Source: Favolaschia claudopus (Eukaryota > Basidiomycota > Agaricomycetes > Agaricales > Mycenaceae). From it: 64,000 nucleotides of DNA. Shown piece by piece: positions 1 through 10,324 of this stretch. The notes under the pieces are model-generated. The model was not told the DNA's origin. It searched no databases and worked only from the letters and a program-made list of their open reading frames with translations. Both the position numbers and the translations under genes were made by a program. Each line of letters starts with the position of its first letter. The stretch's first letter is position 1. The DNA lies in the NCBI GenBank assembly GCA_037176885.1, contig JAWWNJ010000040.1:992001-1056000 (forward strand), in the 5' to 3' direction.

Positions 1-72
1 CCCCTGACATCACCCCCTCTTCAAGATTCGTCGCCTCGACGAAGACCAAAGCCCAGTAGAATGAACGATCTT

Positions 73-1119
73 TCAAAATCCTGGATCGCCACGGAAGAGT
101 AGGTTGCCCTGGGAGTCAATCCGCGAATCTGACGCAGACACTGCACCACCTCGCCGTGCCGTCTGTTGTCGACGTCCCCTTTCAGGTCGAATAGCATCAA
201 TGGCCATAGGCGAAGGAGCTACTGAACGTGGAGAGGGGGACGGGATGGCAGTGGGCATGGCCACCGAGGGGGCATAAGGAGTAGAGCTGGGGCGGGGAGT
301 AGGAATTGGGGACGCCATTACCTGCGTAGGAATAGAGATGGTGGCAGGGTTATGGGGTAGGGAGTTCGAGGCGGGGTAGGAAGACTCCTGTGGTGCAAAT
401 CGCACCCCAGACTTCCTTGGCTGTGTAGCGGCACCTGGGTGCGGCTGAGCACTGGCCGCTGGAGGGGGTGGAACCGGAGCCGGTGGCTGAGACGGATGGA
501 CGGGGTGTGCGCGCTTCTTCAGCGGGCGAGCGCCCTCGCCAGAAGCGTTCGGCAAAACCGGCACCAGGCCAGGAGGGGGAGGGGCAGGGTCCCCGGAAAG
601 GCGTGACGGACCTTTCTTCTTAGAGCGGATACGCTTACGCATGAAACGCTTCCCAAGCGCAATTAGCGCTTCACCGATTTGCTGGTCGGTACCACGGATA
701 GATACACGGCGCTCCAAGGGGGAAGCCTTATCAGTATAGGCTCGAAGTTGGGCGCCGGAGATGTCGTGCGACTGATGAAGACCCTTACCACCACGGCCAA
801 CGATATGCCCGACGACCGAGTCAGGCACCACAAGCGTACACGAGTAGCGGGACGGTGCGTCCTGTGCAGTAGGGAGGGTTTCGGCGAGTGGTATGGCGGT
901 GTGGCCGACAGCGATGATGGCAGGGGTAGGGGCTGGGGTTGAAGGTTCAGAGCCCCAGCGAGCGCCATCCCAGGAGAAGCGCCAGGCATGCCCTCGGGGA
1001 GTAGAGGCTGCAGTGTCCCCAAACTCAAGACGATCAAGACGGTCGTGGACGCGCTGTAGTTCGCTTCGAAGGAGAGCGCAGTAGGAATAAAGGTCCTGAG
1101 GAACTGCGGGGGTTGCCAT
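73..1119 (-). CDS. KH-domain Gag-like protein of a retroelement
   Basis: The 348-aa reading frame has three parts. A short N-terminal coiled segment (LRSELQRVHDRLDRLE) comes first. A KH-type RNA-binding fold follows at about residues 90-160, with the GxxG loop seen in VVGHIVGRGGKGL and a basic end (KRFMRKRIRSKKK). The tail is long, Pro/Ala-rich and probably disordered. A lone KH domain with a proline-rich tail next to transposase debris suggests a nucleocapsid-like Gag from a retroelement whose polymerase lies beyond the left window edge; this is inference, and a host KH protein cannot be excluded. The start is the first ATG, downstream (on the minus strand) of a TATA-containing leader. The opposite-strand frames over it are low-complexity shadows. 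Confidence 0.6.
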   Translation of the reverse strand: MATPAVPQDLYSYCALLRSELQRVHDRLDRLEFGDTAASTPRGHAWRFSWDGARWGSEPSTPAPTPAIIAVGHTAIPLAETLPTAQDAPSRYSCTLVVPDSVVGHIVGRGGKGLHQSHDISGAQLRAYTDKASPLERRVSIRGTDQQIGEALIALGKRFMRKRIRSKKKGPSRLSGDPAPPPPGLVPVLPNASGEGARPLKKRAHPVHPSQPPAPVPPPPAASAQPHPGAATQPRKSGVRFAPQESSYPASNSLPHNPATISIPTQVMASPIPTPRPSSTPYAPSVAMPTAIPSPSPRSVAPSPMAIDAIRPERGRRQQTARRGGAVSASDSRIDSQGNLLFRGDPGF

Positions 1120-1393
1120 AGCAAGGGAGGTGTAAGGTCGATGGTAGGATGAGGGCAGAGTAGGAAGTAGGGTGGTCGGCTGGGGCTAGGAGAGTGCCAG
1201 AGTCGAATAGAAGGTTTGTTATGCTGTAAGGGGAGAAGGGCCCAGGAGCCAAGTCGATAACAAACCTGGGGATCAGAGATCCCCAGCGGACTACTTATAT
1301 ACAAGAGGTGACGTAAGATATGACATAAGTGAGCACACAGCATGATGTCTTGGAGACAGAGAACTTCTGCCCAAGTCAAAGGACGTCATAGCT
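1120..1393 (-). promoter_or_regulatory. Probable 5' LTR/leader of the KH-Gag element
   Basis: Upstream of the Gag-like ATG on the minus strand the DNA is non-coding and holds a TATA-like box (TATATAAG, complement of 1294-1301) about 175 bp before the start codon. A small palindrome (GGGGATCAGAGATCCCC, 1269-1285) follows. Position and composition suit a retroelement promoter. I could not define both LTR edges because the partner LTR is outside the window. Confidence 0.35.
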
Positions 1394-1828
1394 GTGGAGT
1401 CCCCTGACAGGACCGCCGTAGAGTTCCGCAACTATCTCGATATTCTCCTTGACCGCATGAATCCCTTTCCGCAGGACAACTCCGTTCTCGTCATGGACAA
1501 CGCAAGTGTTCATCACTTTGATGGGATTCGTGAGATGGTCGAGGGACGGTGCGTAGCATATATCCTATTGATTGCCAACTAACTGAATTTGATTTACAGC
1601 GGGCGCCGACTCATTTATCTGTCACCCTATTCTCCCGACTTCAATCCATGCGAAGAAGGGTTTTCATGCATGAAATACTGGATCCGACGCAACCGGGACG
1701 ATGTTCTCAGCTCGATGGAAGGGCGTGATGGTTGCGACCCCATTGCAACTTTGTGGGAAGCTGCTCATGAGACGATGACCCCAGAGAACATTGAAGGATG
1801 GTTTAGGGATTGCGGATATGTTGTATAG
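1394..1828 (+). pseudogene. Tc1/mariner (IS630-like) DDE transposase, 3' part
   Basis: Two exons (1394-1548 and 1600-1828) join across a 51-nt GT-AG intron without breaking frame. The product shows the second half of an IS630/Tc1 catalytic core: VMDNASVHH carries the second Asp, and LIYLSPYSPDFNPCEEGFS carries the typical YSP.FNP..E block with the third acid. The N-terminal half with the DNA-binding domain and first Asp is missing and is replaced by the retroelement leader, so this copy is a 5'-truncated remnant, probably broken by that insertion. The C-terminus ends at a natural stop after a short helix-rich tail. The family assignment rests on the motifs; activity is not expected. Confidence 0.75.
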
Positions 1829-1966
1829 GTTGTTGTTCAGTAGTTGTCAATACACGAGTAGGACGCCAAGAAATTATATAAACAATATGACTATACAAAT
1901 ATACAGAAAACTAGTAGCGATACAGTATTTTCAGCAGAGGCGATAACATACACAGCGTGAAATAAA

Positions 1967-3437
1967 TCAGTTCTCCTTGTCGCTTTCATCCCCCACAACC
2001 CTGGCCCGCTTCTTCCCCTTGCGTTTCTTAGCGGCGGTGACCATCTTACTTGCCTTGCGCACAAAGTTACCCACGGCACCGGCTGCCATCCCAACGTCGG
2101 TTTTGTAGAACTTGGTATCGAAGTCGGCGATGCTGTTGGCGTAGACAATGCCTTGTTCCCCAAGGCTCTCAGCATATTGGAAGTATTTGAGAGCTGGGTA
2201 CTTTTCATCCAGAGCACGCAGCACGTCGGAGACACGGAGGACGTCCTCGTCTTCATCAGATTCATCTGATGACTCGTCCTCACGTCGACGTTTGACGCCA
2301 TTGCCATCGCGAAGGATGGTATCGCCGGACTCGGAGTTACCAAGATGGAGGTGGATGGGGGGCATGGTATTTTGCCCGCGGTTACGAGCACGCTCCTCGC
2401 GAGCACGGCCACGCTCTGCAAGCTCGTCAAGCTTGAGGACTTTGGGAGGATGTTCCAGATCTGCAGTGCCATCGTGCTGAAGACAGAAGTTAGCAATGTG
2501 AAAGAGAAACAGAAATTCCACGTCACGCACCATGTACCGAGCCCACAAATTAATAACATCTATTCCAATCTCGACGTGCTTGCCGGGGTACTTAGATTTC
2601 GGGCCCATCACGTAGCACCACCGATTTTTGCCAGGATGTTCCGCGCACTTGAGATGGTTTTGAATCTGCTGTACCTCGGCGGCGGTAACAGCGGTCTCGG
2701 GGGGTTTTTCGGCCTGTTTTGTCGTCTTTCCATCAGGCTGCACCTCCTGAAGAGACGGTGTGCTCAGCGCCGAAGAACCCATAGATAACGGGTGACTTAC
2801 CAGGTTAACCACTTCCATTATCACCTCTTTCTGACGACGTGTGCTTTTCTGGAGCTTGAGAAGCTGCTGGAAGGCGTCGCGAACATCGTCCTCGGACGAC
2901 AGACGGTGATATGGATCCTTGCGACGCTCCTGAGACTCTTTCCATCCCAACGTCGCAGATGTGGGGTCGACATTCATCTGAGCTGTGATGCGTGATAGAA
3001 AGTCGCCGGCAGGAATGTCAGAGGGGAGGACGAGGGTTGTGGTGACCGTGGCGCGCTTCTTTCCATTTCCTGGCTCGCCATAGATAGGGACTTTGACTGT
3101 GATGAAGGTACTGCGGTCTGGAAGTTTATTAGTAGCCTGCAGAATGCGCAAATAGCTGTAACACACCTGCAGTTTGACTGGGAGCTGTAGTGGATGGCAA
3201 CTGAGATTGGCGGGCTTCGACAATGTGAGGAGGGAACGGAGGAAGCCGGTATTGATGATAAGACGGATCTTCATCGCTAGAATCGTCGTCGTCGCCCCCA
3301 GGCTGCTCGTAGTCGCGGGTGTGGTCAAACATGCCATTGTCGAGAGAGGCCTGTAATTGGGCCACTGCGAGCTGTCGTCCGGTGAGAGCAGGGGGAGGGC
3401 CGACGCCAAGAAGATATGGTGCAATAGTGTTTTGCAT
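1967..3437 (-). CDS. Unrecognised spliced basidiomycete gene, about 437 aa
   Basis: Four exons on the minus strand fit together: 3437-3167, 3117-2801, 2746-2531 and 2476-1967. The introns are 49, 54 and 54 nt, all GT-AG; the two 54-nt introns are multiples of three, so they look like coding sequence if left in. The predicted protein has an N-terminal region ending in an acidic DDDDSSDEDPS patch, a central part with CAEHPGKNRWCYVMGP and INLWARYM, a second acidic stretch (DESSDESDEDED) and a Lys/Arg-rich C-terminus (AKKRKGKKRAR) that could be a nuclear signal. I do not recognise a domain. The Cys/His-containing centre followed by a conserved-looking C-terminal helix (LDEKYPALKYFQYAESLG) recalls lineage-specific mushroom proteins often found near transposons. 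The frame is intact, so it may be functional. Confidence 0.6.
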
Positions 3438-4030
3438 GGTGTCAAAACCGGTCGAAAAGTAGAATAGGTAGGCGCCTTGAACGCGTTGAGCGAGGATATA
3501 TAGCGCAGTGTATGCTCCACACGATCGTCAGCCTGCTCGTCATGACTGTAAGTCTCCAGTGACGCTGTAACCGTACTAGATGGTCGTTGTCGAGGAGGTA
3601 TTAGCAGAAAAGGTTATTCTAAATTTGGCACTAGTTACGACCTCGTCTCGGCGGCTCGGCCCGAACTCAGCTAAAAAATCGAAACTGTCTATCGTTTCCA
3701 AAATAGCTGTCAGTTAGAGGTACGTCTAGCACCAACTTTCTTATGTGTGTCATGGCACATTTGACCGGACTGTCGTCATGGAGCAGCATCCCAAGAACCT
3801 GCAAACTGTGGGGTAGGTACTGTTTCGGGCCAGCTCTGGACGAGATGATCACGGTTCGGTGGATTTCAGGCTTGAGCCTGCAGTCAAAGCTGTGATGTCA
3901 ATACCTGAACATTTTTGGCGGGAACACAGAAGTCTGGGCAATTGACCCAGTGACATTTCACGTGCACGTGACTTCCCTCGCCTGCTCCCCGCCCAAGCTA
4001 TACGTCAACATAGCTGCAACCATTGGCCTG
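3438..4030. other. Non-coding stretch, upstream of the 1967-3437 gene
   Basis: This probably holds the promoter of the minus-strand gene at 1967-3437. I see no repeat family or convincing ORF in it. Confidence 0.4.
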
Positions 4031-4140
4031 TCTTCAATGTCCGTGTTGGTGTAGTAGTAATTCACTGTATCTCGTAGATCCTATCCCTTCGGACCGTTTG
4101 GGTTCGAACCTGGCAGTAGGACCTGTATTTTTCTCCTTCT
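4031..4140 (+). repeat. tRNA-derived SINE-like head
   Basis: A perfect-looking RNA polymerase III A box (TGGTGTAGTAG, 4047-4057) is followed about 50 nt later by an exact B box (GGTTCGAACC, 4101-4110). The intervening sequence does not fold as a normal tRNA by eye, so a tRNA-derived SINE head is more likely than a tRNA gene. The downstream sequence is T/C-rich and its 3' end is not defined. Confidence 0.45.
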
Positions 4141-4877
4141 CTTTTTCGTTTTTAATTTCCGTTTCCCATCCTCCTTTCCCAGACTTGATACTTCTCACTA
4201 TTGTACACTTTTCCCTGTATGCACATTGCGTGGCGTGCAATTTTGTTAAGAATGCTGAGAAATATACAACTGTTCAAAAGTTCAATTTGGAGTCTCTGGT
4301 CGAACAAATAATTAATGTTGGTTTTTGAACGTACTGTGTTATAACACCTCTTCCGACGACATAGTACATTAAGTTGCTGAATATAAGCCTGGGTACAACA
4401 CGAACCCTTGTCAACTCTACCTACAGAAAACTTCCTTTTTTGGAAAATCTTTGATTCCCAATTTCCCTCAAAATTTGAGAGTATGGGGCTTCTGATATGG
4501 TACCCGCATGATGGGTCGAACATTAGTATTAGCTCGCATGGCCATCGCCATCCGCGATACTCATACGCGCTGCTCTCTTAGATTCACCGCCGCCGCCCGC
4601 GGCCAGATCACGTGCACGTGAACTGTCACTGGGTCAATAGCGCCAAGTAACCATTCACGAAATCGACGTGCAGCGAGCATTATCCGGGGAATACATCTGG
4701 GATGCATTCGATCTCGGGGGGAAGACTGCGCATGACTGCTCATAACGAAGTGGTGCGTGCACACATATCGGTGGGTCCATTTTCACTATGCCAAATCGAG
4801 CGAGGACAAAGAATCCTATACAGTAGCCGAGGTACATAATTATTGCCGTAAACTACGGAACAAGCTCGGAAGTCTAA
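4141..4877. other. Non-coding, no recognised feature
   Basis: Short overlapping frames on both strands lack any motif. The stretch may be the body of the SINE-like repeat or old intergenic DNA. Confidence 0.3.
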
Positions 4878-5263
4878 TACAGTGGCGGCAAAATCTGATG
4901 TCACCCCCAAAAAAGGAAATTTTCATCAAACCGCCTCTAATCTGCCCTTGCCATCGCCGTCTGGGGGCGACAAGGGCGCAGATCCATTGGCACGGCAAAT
5001 ACACTGCCTGTGGAAGGAAGATTGAGAAAGATACATTCATTGAGGAGGACTGGGCCAAAGATGATTGAAAAGTCTTGCCCAAAAAGTGTCAATTTTCAAG
5101 GTATTCTAAGATGAAAAAGGGTGCTTGGGTTTTAAATCTATGTTTTAAATGTAGGTCCGACCACAGAAAACAGGGCACAGAAAAGAAAACGAGTTGAATT
5201 GATGAGAATTTCCTTTTTTGGGGATGACATCAGATTTGCCGCCACCAATTGGCCGCCACTGTA
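4878..5263. mobile_element. MITE with CAGTGGCGGC termini (TA target)
   Basis: About 386 bp are bounded by inverted repeats: TACAGTGGCGGCAAAATCTG on the left and its complement on the right. The shared arm continues through TGATGTCACCCC and a run of A to GGAAATT. The right end has an extra partial copy of the tip (GCCGCCACCAATTGGCCGCC). Terminal CAGT with flanking TA suggests a Tc1/mariner-type non-autonomous element. The right arm matches the sequence starting at 43343 for well over 100 bp. Confidence 0.7.
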
Positions 5264-5481
5264 ATTTCTAAAGCGGGACACGTGGCATCAAACAGCAAAC
5301 AAACATGCTGCGCTGGCATTGTCAGCAACAGCTGTCACCTCCTTTCCCCCCATCTCCCCTCTTCCGTCGTCCTCTCGATGCCCACTTGCCTCGCTGTAAG
5401 TTCCTTATATGTCCCAGTCACTCCTTGCTCACACATTCTGAGTGATACTGCCACTCTTTATGCTCGCTGGGCAGTATTGGG
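5264..5481. other. Intergenic spacer before the Copia element
   Basis: No feature is recognised. The last five bases (TTGGG, 5477-5481) form the left target duplication of the element at 5482-8461. Confidence 0.4.
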
Positions 5482-5570
5482 TGTTGAAGTATATTGGCGT
5501 CCAGCCGAGACGGTCCGTAGATCCGCGTTCAACACGCGATAACCTCATGTAAACTAGTGATAGAAATCAT
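5482..5570 (+). repeat. Left LTR, 5' segment
   Basis: Matches the first 89 bp of the right LTR almost base for base up to TAGAAATCAT, where the nested insertion starts. Confidence 0.8.
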
Positions 5571-6818
5571 TGGGGGAGCTTTAATTGCTCCCCCTTTTAG
5601 CGCTGTGTTGGAATCAAAATCTGGGCTGTGAGAAATGTGAGATTTAAACCACCCCCCTGGTTATTTAACATGGGCATGTTAATAACAGGGTTTATAACAT
5701 GACGTAAGCCCACCCAGAAATTTTTTTCCGCCTCAGATTCGCCTTCGACGCCCTCCGGGCAGAGGAGAGTGATTTTTGACTCAATTCTCAGCATCCCAAG
5801 GGCGAAAGTAAGCTGCAAAAGTGGTGTCCAAGGCACCGCAGGGGCCCCTTCCTAACACATAAATAACAGGTGTTTCTGGACCTCAATTGTGAGAAATGTA
5901 ATTTACATGTTAATAACAGTGTTATAAAGTACCTGTTATATAACACGTTGATTCCTACACCGCGCTACCCCCTTTTATCAGAGCCGTCACCGAAAAGCAA
6001 TAAGCTGTGCTAGAGAGCGTTTTGATGGCGTCACTGCCCTTGACGTGCGCACGTCAAGATAGGCATGCTCCGAGTGATACGATGTTCTTCCGAGTGATCC
6101 AGCCTGATCCCTATTGATCCAGATTGATTGCAATTGATGACCGCACCCTTTCAACTGATGGTGCACGGGTGATTGATCCTGCCCAAAGCTGCTTAACGGA
6201 AGTGAAAAATACAGCTCTAGGGGCGCTCAATTCTTAGCTCGTCAGCTCGTCTCGTCCGTAAAATGTCGATTTTTTGATGAGGCGATCAAAATTTGATGGG
6301 AAGTGGAGAGAAATGCGGAGTGGGATCAGCAGCTCATCAGCTCATCATGCAATTAAAAAATTTCTGGGACGAGACGAGCCGATGAGCTAAGAATTGAGCG
6401 CCCCTTCTTCCTTTTCATACACGGTACAGAGGGGCAGATTCTCGACGAGGTGTTGTTAATGGTGCCATATTAGTTTTGCAAACAGCTGCTGTGATGAGGT
6501 GATGAAAATGAATGATATCAATTAGTGTCTGTATAGAGAGACTATGGTTCTGAGTGGAAATTCAAAAACTTGATTGGTGGTTCATCCTTCAGAACGTCAT
6601 TGCCCGGCATAAGTAAAGTTTTGTTCTGCGTGAAAAGAATCCGACCGAATTATGCCCCAAACAACAGCGCAACATTGAATACCACCTCCATCAAAAGTGC
6701 AAAGTGCGCCAAAAAAATGTGAACATGTCAAGGTATTCCGGAACAGCTGTAATTTGAGTGCCATTCCAATAACAATTTACACAAGCTCCCCCTGCTGTAA
6801 GCCGGTACTCCGGCATAC
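5571..6818. mobile_element. 1.25-kb insertion inside the left LTR
   Basis: The insertion starts TGGGGGAGCTTTAATTGC and ends CCGGCATAC, and is flanked by AAATCAT on both sides, so it has a probable 7-bp target duplication. The subterminal motif GGGGGAGCTT recurs in inverted orientation near the right end. No protein is encoded. Parts of it (GCGCTGTGTTGGAATCAAAA and the right tip) recur in inverted orientation at 16480-16760, showing a dispersed family. It also carries the MITE at 6219-6405. Confidence 0.6.
6219..6405. mobile_element. MITE, AGGGGCGCTCAATTC family, copy 1
   Basis: This is 187 bp with inverted repeats of about 40 bp: AGGGGCGCTCAATTCTTAGC at the left and its complement at the right, continuing through CTCGTCAGCTCGTCTCGTCC. 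TCT flanks both ends. A second copy of equal size lies at 18709-18896. Confidence 0.75.
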
Positions 6819-6890
6819 AAATCATATCGATTTTTTGTCTTTTGCACTCATCCCGCCTCTGCGCGTCGCTGCCCGGTGTCGACATCACGA
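6819..6890 (+). repeat. Left LTR, 3' segment
   Basis: Matches the end of the right LTR (ATCGATTTTTTGTC to GGTGTCGACATC) and follows the second AAATCAT. The final bases differ slightly from the right LTR, so the exact edge is uncertain. Confidence 0.7.
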
Positions 6891-6957
6891 TCAGCACCCG
6901 GTTTTTCGCACCAATCTCTTTGTCTATCTTTCACTGCATCTCGGATTCGCGTCGACC

Positions 6958-8268
6958 ATGGTTAAACCATCGGATATCTCGAAACTTGAAGGAGCGGAGA
7001 ATTTTTGGACTTGGAAGGCTGATGCCTCGTCTTTGTTGTTGACTGAAGGTCTTGGGGATGCGGTCGATCCCCTGGTTAATGTTCCAAACGGTGCCGTACA
7101 AATGCGCACTTGGTCCCAAAATAATGCTAAAGCTCATGGGATGCTCTATCTCACCCTGAGCCAGAGCGTGAAGGAAAAGATCAATAATGCCAGCCTTGGC
7201 GTTAACGGTCGTTTGCTTTGGGCCACTTTGGATTCGTACTACACCACCGCCGATCCCGCTACTCGCTCCACCTTGATGTCCAAGTTCCATGGGGTCTCCC
7301 ACAATGTCATGCAGCCTGCCGATACGTTTCTCTAGGCCGTCGTCACTGCCGAGAACCGTCTCACCGCCATTCCTGCGACCCTGCCGGCTCACATGGTTCA
7401 GGATCAAATCCTGAGCGGTCTTTCCTCTGCGTATTCACCCATCATCACTATTCTGCAGCACGAGTCCCCCCAGCGCGATGTCCAGTCCATGATCAATGCC
7501 ATCAATGCTTGGGAACGCTCTGATCTTCAGCGTTCTGATTCGCTTATCCAGGCTGCTCGGAACACCTTCGCAGCCTATAATCCGAATCACGGGGGTGAAG
7601 ATATTGTCGCTGAAGCTCATCTCGCTCGCAATCGGACCCAGCGTACCTCATCCGGAAAACCCTATTCCCACTCCCACTCGCATTCTACCTCTAACGACAA
7701 ATTTGACTGGACCAACACAAAGAATCGCACCGACGTCTGCTATAGATGCGGTCTTCCCGGTCATTTTGCCCAATTCTGCATTTCGATCATGCCCGACGAT
7801 GTCCGCCGTCGTATTCTTCGTAATCGCGAGGACAACGCCCAGGTTGCTTTGGATGCTCGGGAATCGGACTTGGAAACTGTTGCCTTTGCCGCCACTGGCG
7901 AACATGCTTTCTCTGCCATGCTTGACCTCCCCAATGAGATCAACATGGATACCTTGTCCCCGGAAGTCACTGAGGCCTTTGCCGCTGCCTACTGCCAACC
8001 CCATCCGCCTCCAGCTCTCGTTGCTAGCCTTGCTTTTCGTGAGGAGCAAGCTGCTCTTGCACATGCACAGAACTCCCCTTCCGTTTCTACCAACTCTAGC
8101 CCTGCGTCCGGCCCGACTAAGAAGAAGAAGAAAAAGAAGAAGAAGTCGGCCTCGACTGGTGCGTCGGTCACTCATACAGTCGAAGAAATCGAGGCGGCGT
8201 TGGAAAGTGTCTCTCTTGCCGAAGATCCCGCGAACGTCTCAGATGCCGGAACGGACTACACGATTTAG
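6958..8268 (+). pseudogene. Copia Gag with in-frame stop
   Basis: The frame opens at ATG 6958 (MVKPSDISKLEGAENFWTWK, the usual start of Ty1/Copia Gag). It meets one TAG at 7333-7335 and then runs open for another 311 codons. A retroviral-type CCHC zinc knuckle (CYRCGLPGHFAQFC) lies about 260 residues in. It is followed by a Lys-rich stretch and ends at TAG 8268 just before the polypurine tract. The stop probably came from CAG to TAG, a single C-to-T change, since the frame is otherwise intact. No protease or polymerase motif follows. Readthrough is possible but unsupported. Confidence 0.8.
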
Positions 8269-8307
8269 GATTTTTCAGACTACGGGGGTGTCTCGTCTGC
8301 GGGGGTG

Positions 8308-8461
8308 TGTTGAAGTATATTGGCGTCCAGCCGAGACGGTCCGTAGATCCGCGTTCAACACGCGATAACCTCATGTCAACTAGTGATAGAAATCATCGAT
8401 TTTTTGTCTTTTGCACTCATCCCGCCTCTGCGCGTCGCTGCCCCGGTGTCGACATCCAACA
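8308..8461 (+). repeat. Right LTR
   Basis: 154 bp, TGTTG to CAACA, nearly identical to the two left LTR segments. Directly followed by the TTGGG target duplication. Confidence 0.8.
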
Positions 8462-8466
8462 TTGGG

Positions 8467-9037
8467 TGCGTCGAATCATAGCCTCTTTCTTCGCTCGCTG
8501 ACCCTCAGATCTTTCTCTATCACACAGCTACCTCGCGTACTGCCTCAAGTCTCAAGGCTACTCAATCTCAACGCCCGGCCGTAGAACTTGTTTGTTCATA
8601 CTTCACAATGATGATGGAATCAATTTATTAAGTAACGTTTCATGCCCTTTAGGGCATATGTCGCTACTGTGCGCCTCTGTGTACATAGCTAATAGTAGGT
8701 ACTGTGGTAGGTACGAGTAGTCATGATGAGTAGATCAACACAGTAGGTGTGGACACGGGCACGAGTAAATGCGAGCCATGAGAAAAGGATTGGCCTGAGC
8801 TTCCGGAGAGAGAGGATTTCTAAGCCAAGCCATCATTTATTGGGCTTGAACTCCGAAAACGGAGCTCGCTACACTCCACGGGGAAGGCGGGAGAGCCGAG
8901 GCAGCCCACAACCAACAGCTCACCATGAAGCAGCCACAGGCGGGCGAAAACAGGGTGAAGCGCCAGAGGCTCCAAAAATCAAGGGAAAGAGAAGGCGAGC
9001 AGGGGAGGGGAGGGGGGAGGGATGGGGGGTGGGGAGG
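8467..9037. other. Non-coding; G-rich low-complexity stretch at its end
   Basis: No gene is recognised. From about 8990 to 9050 the sequence is purine-rich (GGGGAGGGG runs). Confidence 0.4.
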
Positions 9038-9340
9038 TCAAAGATGGTGGTGTGAGGAAGGTGAAAAAGTAAGGGAGACAGCGACTGTGGCAGGGCGGGT
9101 ACCAGACTTTGGGAGTGGCCACAGAGGACGCAACTCAGCAAGACTGAGCCACTTGAAGCGAGAGAGGGCGTCAGCGACTGCGTTTTCATGGGTAGGGATC
9201 CACAGTGGGCGGAGGGTGAAATCGTGATGCACCGCAAGGAGAGCAAATGCACGAAACAAAGCCTGAGTTGGTGGGTGATCAACGGAGCCAGACTGTAAGC
9301 AGGTAGAGATGGCTTCGTTATCAATACGAAAGACAGATAG
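9038..9340 (-). pseudogene. Retroelement RNase H fragment
   Basis: The minus strand reads RIDNEAISTCLQSGS, then HHDFTLRPLWIPTHENAVAD and ALSRFKW. Asp in RIDNEA and the H.NAVADALSR block match the C-terminal part of an RNase H domain, as in DIRS/Ngaro-type or Ty3-type polyproteins; the LWIPTHENAVADALSRF wording is most like the tyrosine-recombinase group. Nothing recognisable continues on either side, so it is an orphan fragment of about 100 codons. Which retroelement order it comes from is uncertain. Confidence 0.55.
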
Positions 9341-9853
9341 AGTTGGTGCAGCATGCGAGGTTGGCTACCTTGAATGTTACGCACCCCTTTCACTACACAT
9401 TGGTGATGTTAGACAGCCATTTGAAGAGAACAAATGTGAAAACTCAGAGTACTGTGATTGATTTGCGTCGAACGTTTAGATCTCTTTTTTCTCAATCCTC
9501 GACACGCGCCGCGCCCTCCCCTTCGGGTCGCGCCCTGCGGCGGCGAGTGCCTTCGGATTCTCGAAAAAATGAAAAGAATTTTAAAATTGTTCTTCTCTCA
9601 TCTTCTAAGTACCGTCAATACAAAATGCTCAGGGTTGAGTTCTCTGACCGGATTCCCCGAACGTGCCCATCAAACCCACTTCCAACCTTTGACCAGGTTA
9701 TCAGGTCCCTGATGCGGTTGCTTTTGTATGGTACCTCTCGCGTTCGTAATATTCAGATCAACGAAACGCTAGCATTGTTAGAATAGAGCCTTGAGGAAGA
9801 TGAAGTAGTTTGTTGGAGGAAAACGCGTCGAGTCCCCGTTTGGCCGGATAATT
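9341..9853. other. Non-coding, no recognised feature
   Basis: A C/G-rich palindrome-like patch (CGCGCCGCGCCC to GGGTCGCGCCCTGCGGCG, around 9505-9545) is the only notable structure. Confidence 0.3.
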
Positions 9854-10324
9854 TAAGGTTCAACACGGGTCGCGGGTCTACGCGCGGGTTTGTACCCGAG
9901 GGTCGGCCGGGTACGGGTACGGGTTGGCTTTTTTGCGACCCGCGCAATACCGTGGACCCGTCCGGCGGAACCCGCGGGTCCTCACGGGTACTCGGCAAGG
10001 TCTGCCGAACCTTGGCCGACGGTTGCCCTGACGATGCCTGTTGTCGCCAAGTGTTGATCTCTATCTCTTCCGAGCTTCGCTTGACCGTCCCGACACTCAG
10101 TCAAGCTTGATGGACACAGATGGAATGATTTACATCAACTTTTTTGGCCTACAGACATCAAAGTAATACTTTTGGCGCAAGACCCGCAAGGAACCGCGGG
10201 TAGGTAGTGACCCGCGGGTAACCCGTACGGGTTTGCGGGTCGGGTCCATCACGGGTACGGTTTGGCCGGGTCCGGGTACGGGTTGACCTCGGGGTACCCG
10301 CGGGTGGACCCGTGTTGAACCTTA
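9854..10324. mobile_element. TIR element rich in GGGTACGGGT / ACCCGCGGGT
   Basis: A 471-bp block starts TAAGGTTCAACACGGGTC and ends with the exact complement GACCCGTGTTGAACCTTA. Inside both arms, short variants of CGGGTACGGGT and ACCCGCGGGTA recur many times, separated by an unrelated AT-richer centre (about 10040-10170). No coding frame is present. The perfect 18-bp tips suggest a non-autonomous DNA transposon, and TTA/TAA-like flanks could be its target. Confidence 0.7.

Larger units (their letters stand above)
5482..8461 (+). mobile_element. Gag-only Copia-type LTR element (TR-GAG-like)
   Basis: The element begins TGTTGAAG and ends CCAACA, with 5-bp duplications TTGGG on both sides (5477-5481 and 8462-8466). 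The right LTR is 8308-8461. The left LTR is the same sequence split into 5482-5570 and 6819 to about 6890 by a 1,248-bp insertion. A purine-rich tract (GCGGGGGTG) sits directly before the right LTR, as expected of a polypurine tract. Between the LTRs there is only a gag frame; protease, integrase, reverse transcriptase and RNase H are absent and there is no room for them. This is the structure of a terminal-repeat retrotransposon with a GAG domain, which would need enzymes from autonomous Copia relatives. Confidence 0.8.

Noticed and set aside
663..1379. 238-codon minus-strand frame overlapping the KH-Gag frame
   Set aside because: Low-complexity Pro/Ser/Leu shadow of the Gag and its leader in another frame.
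7496..8368. 290-codon plus-strand frame over the Copia gag
   Set aside because: Shadow of the Gag frame that even runs into the LTR; no motif.
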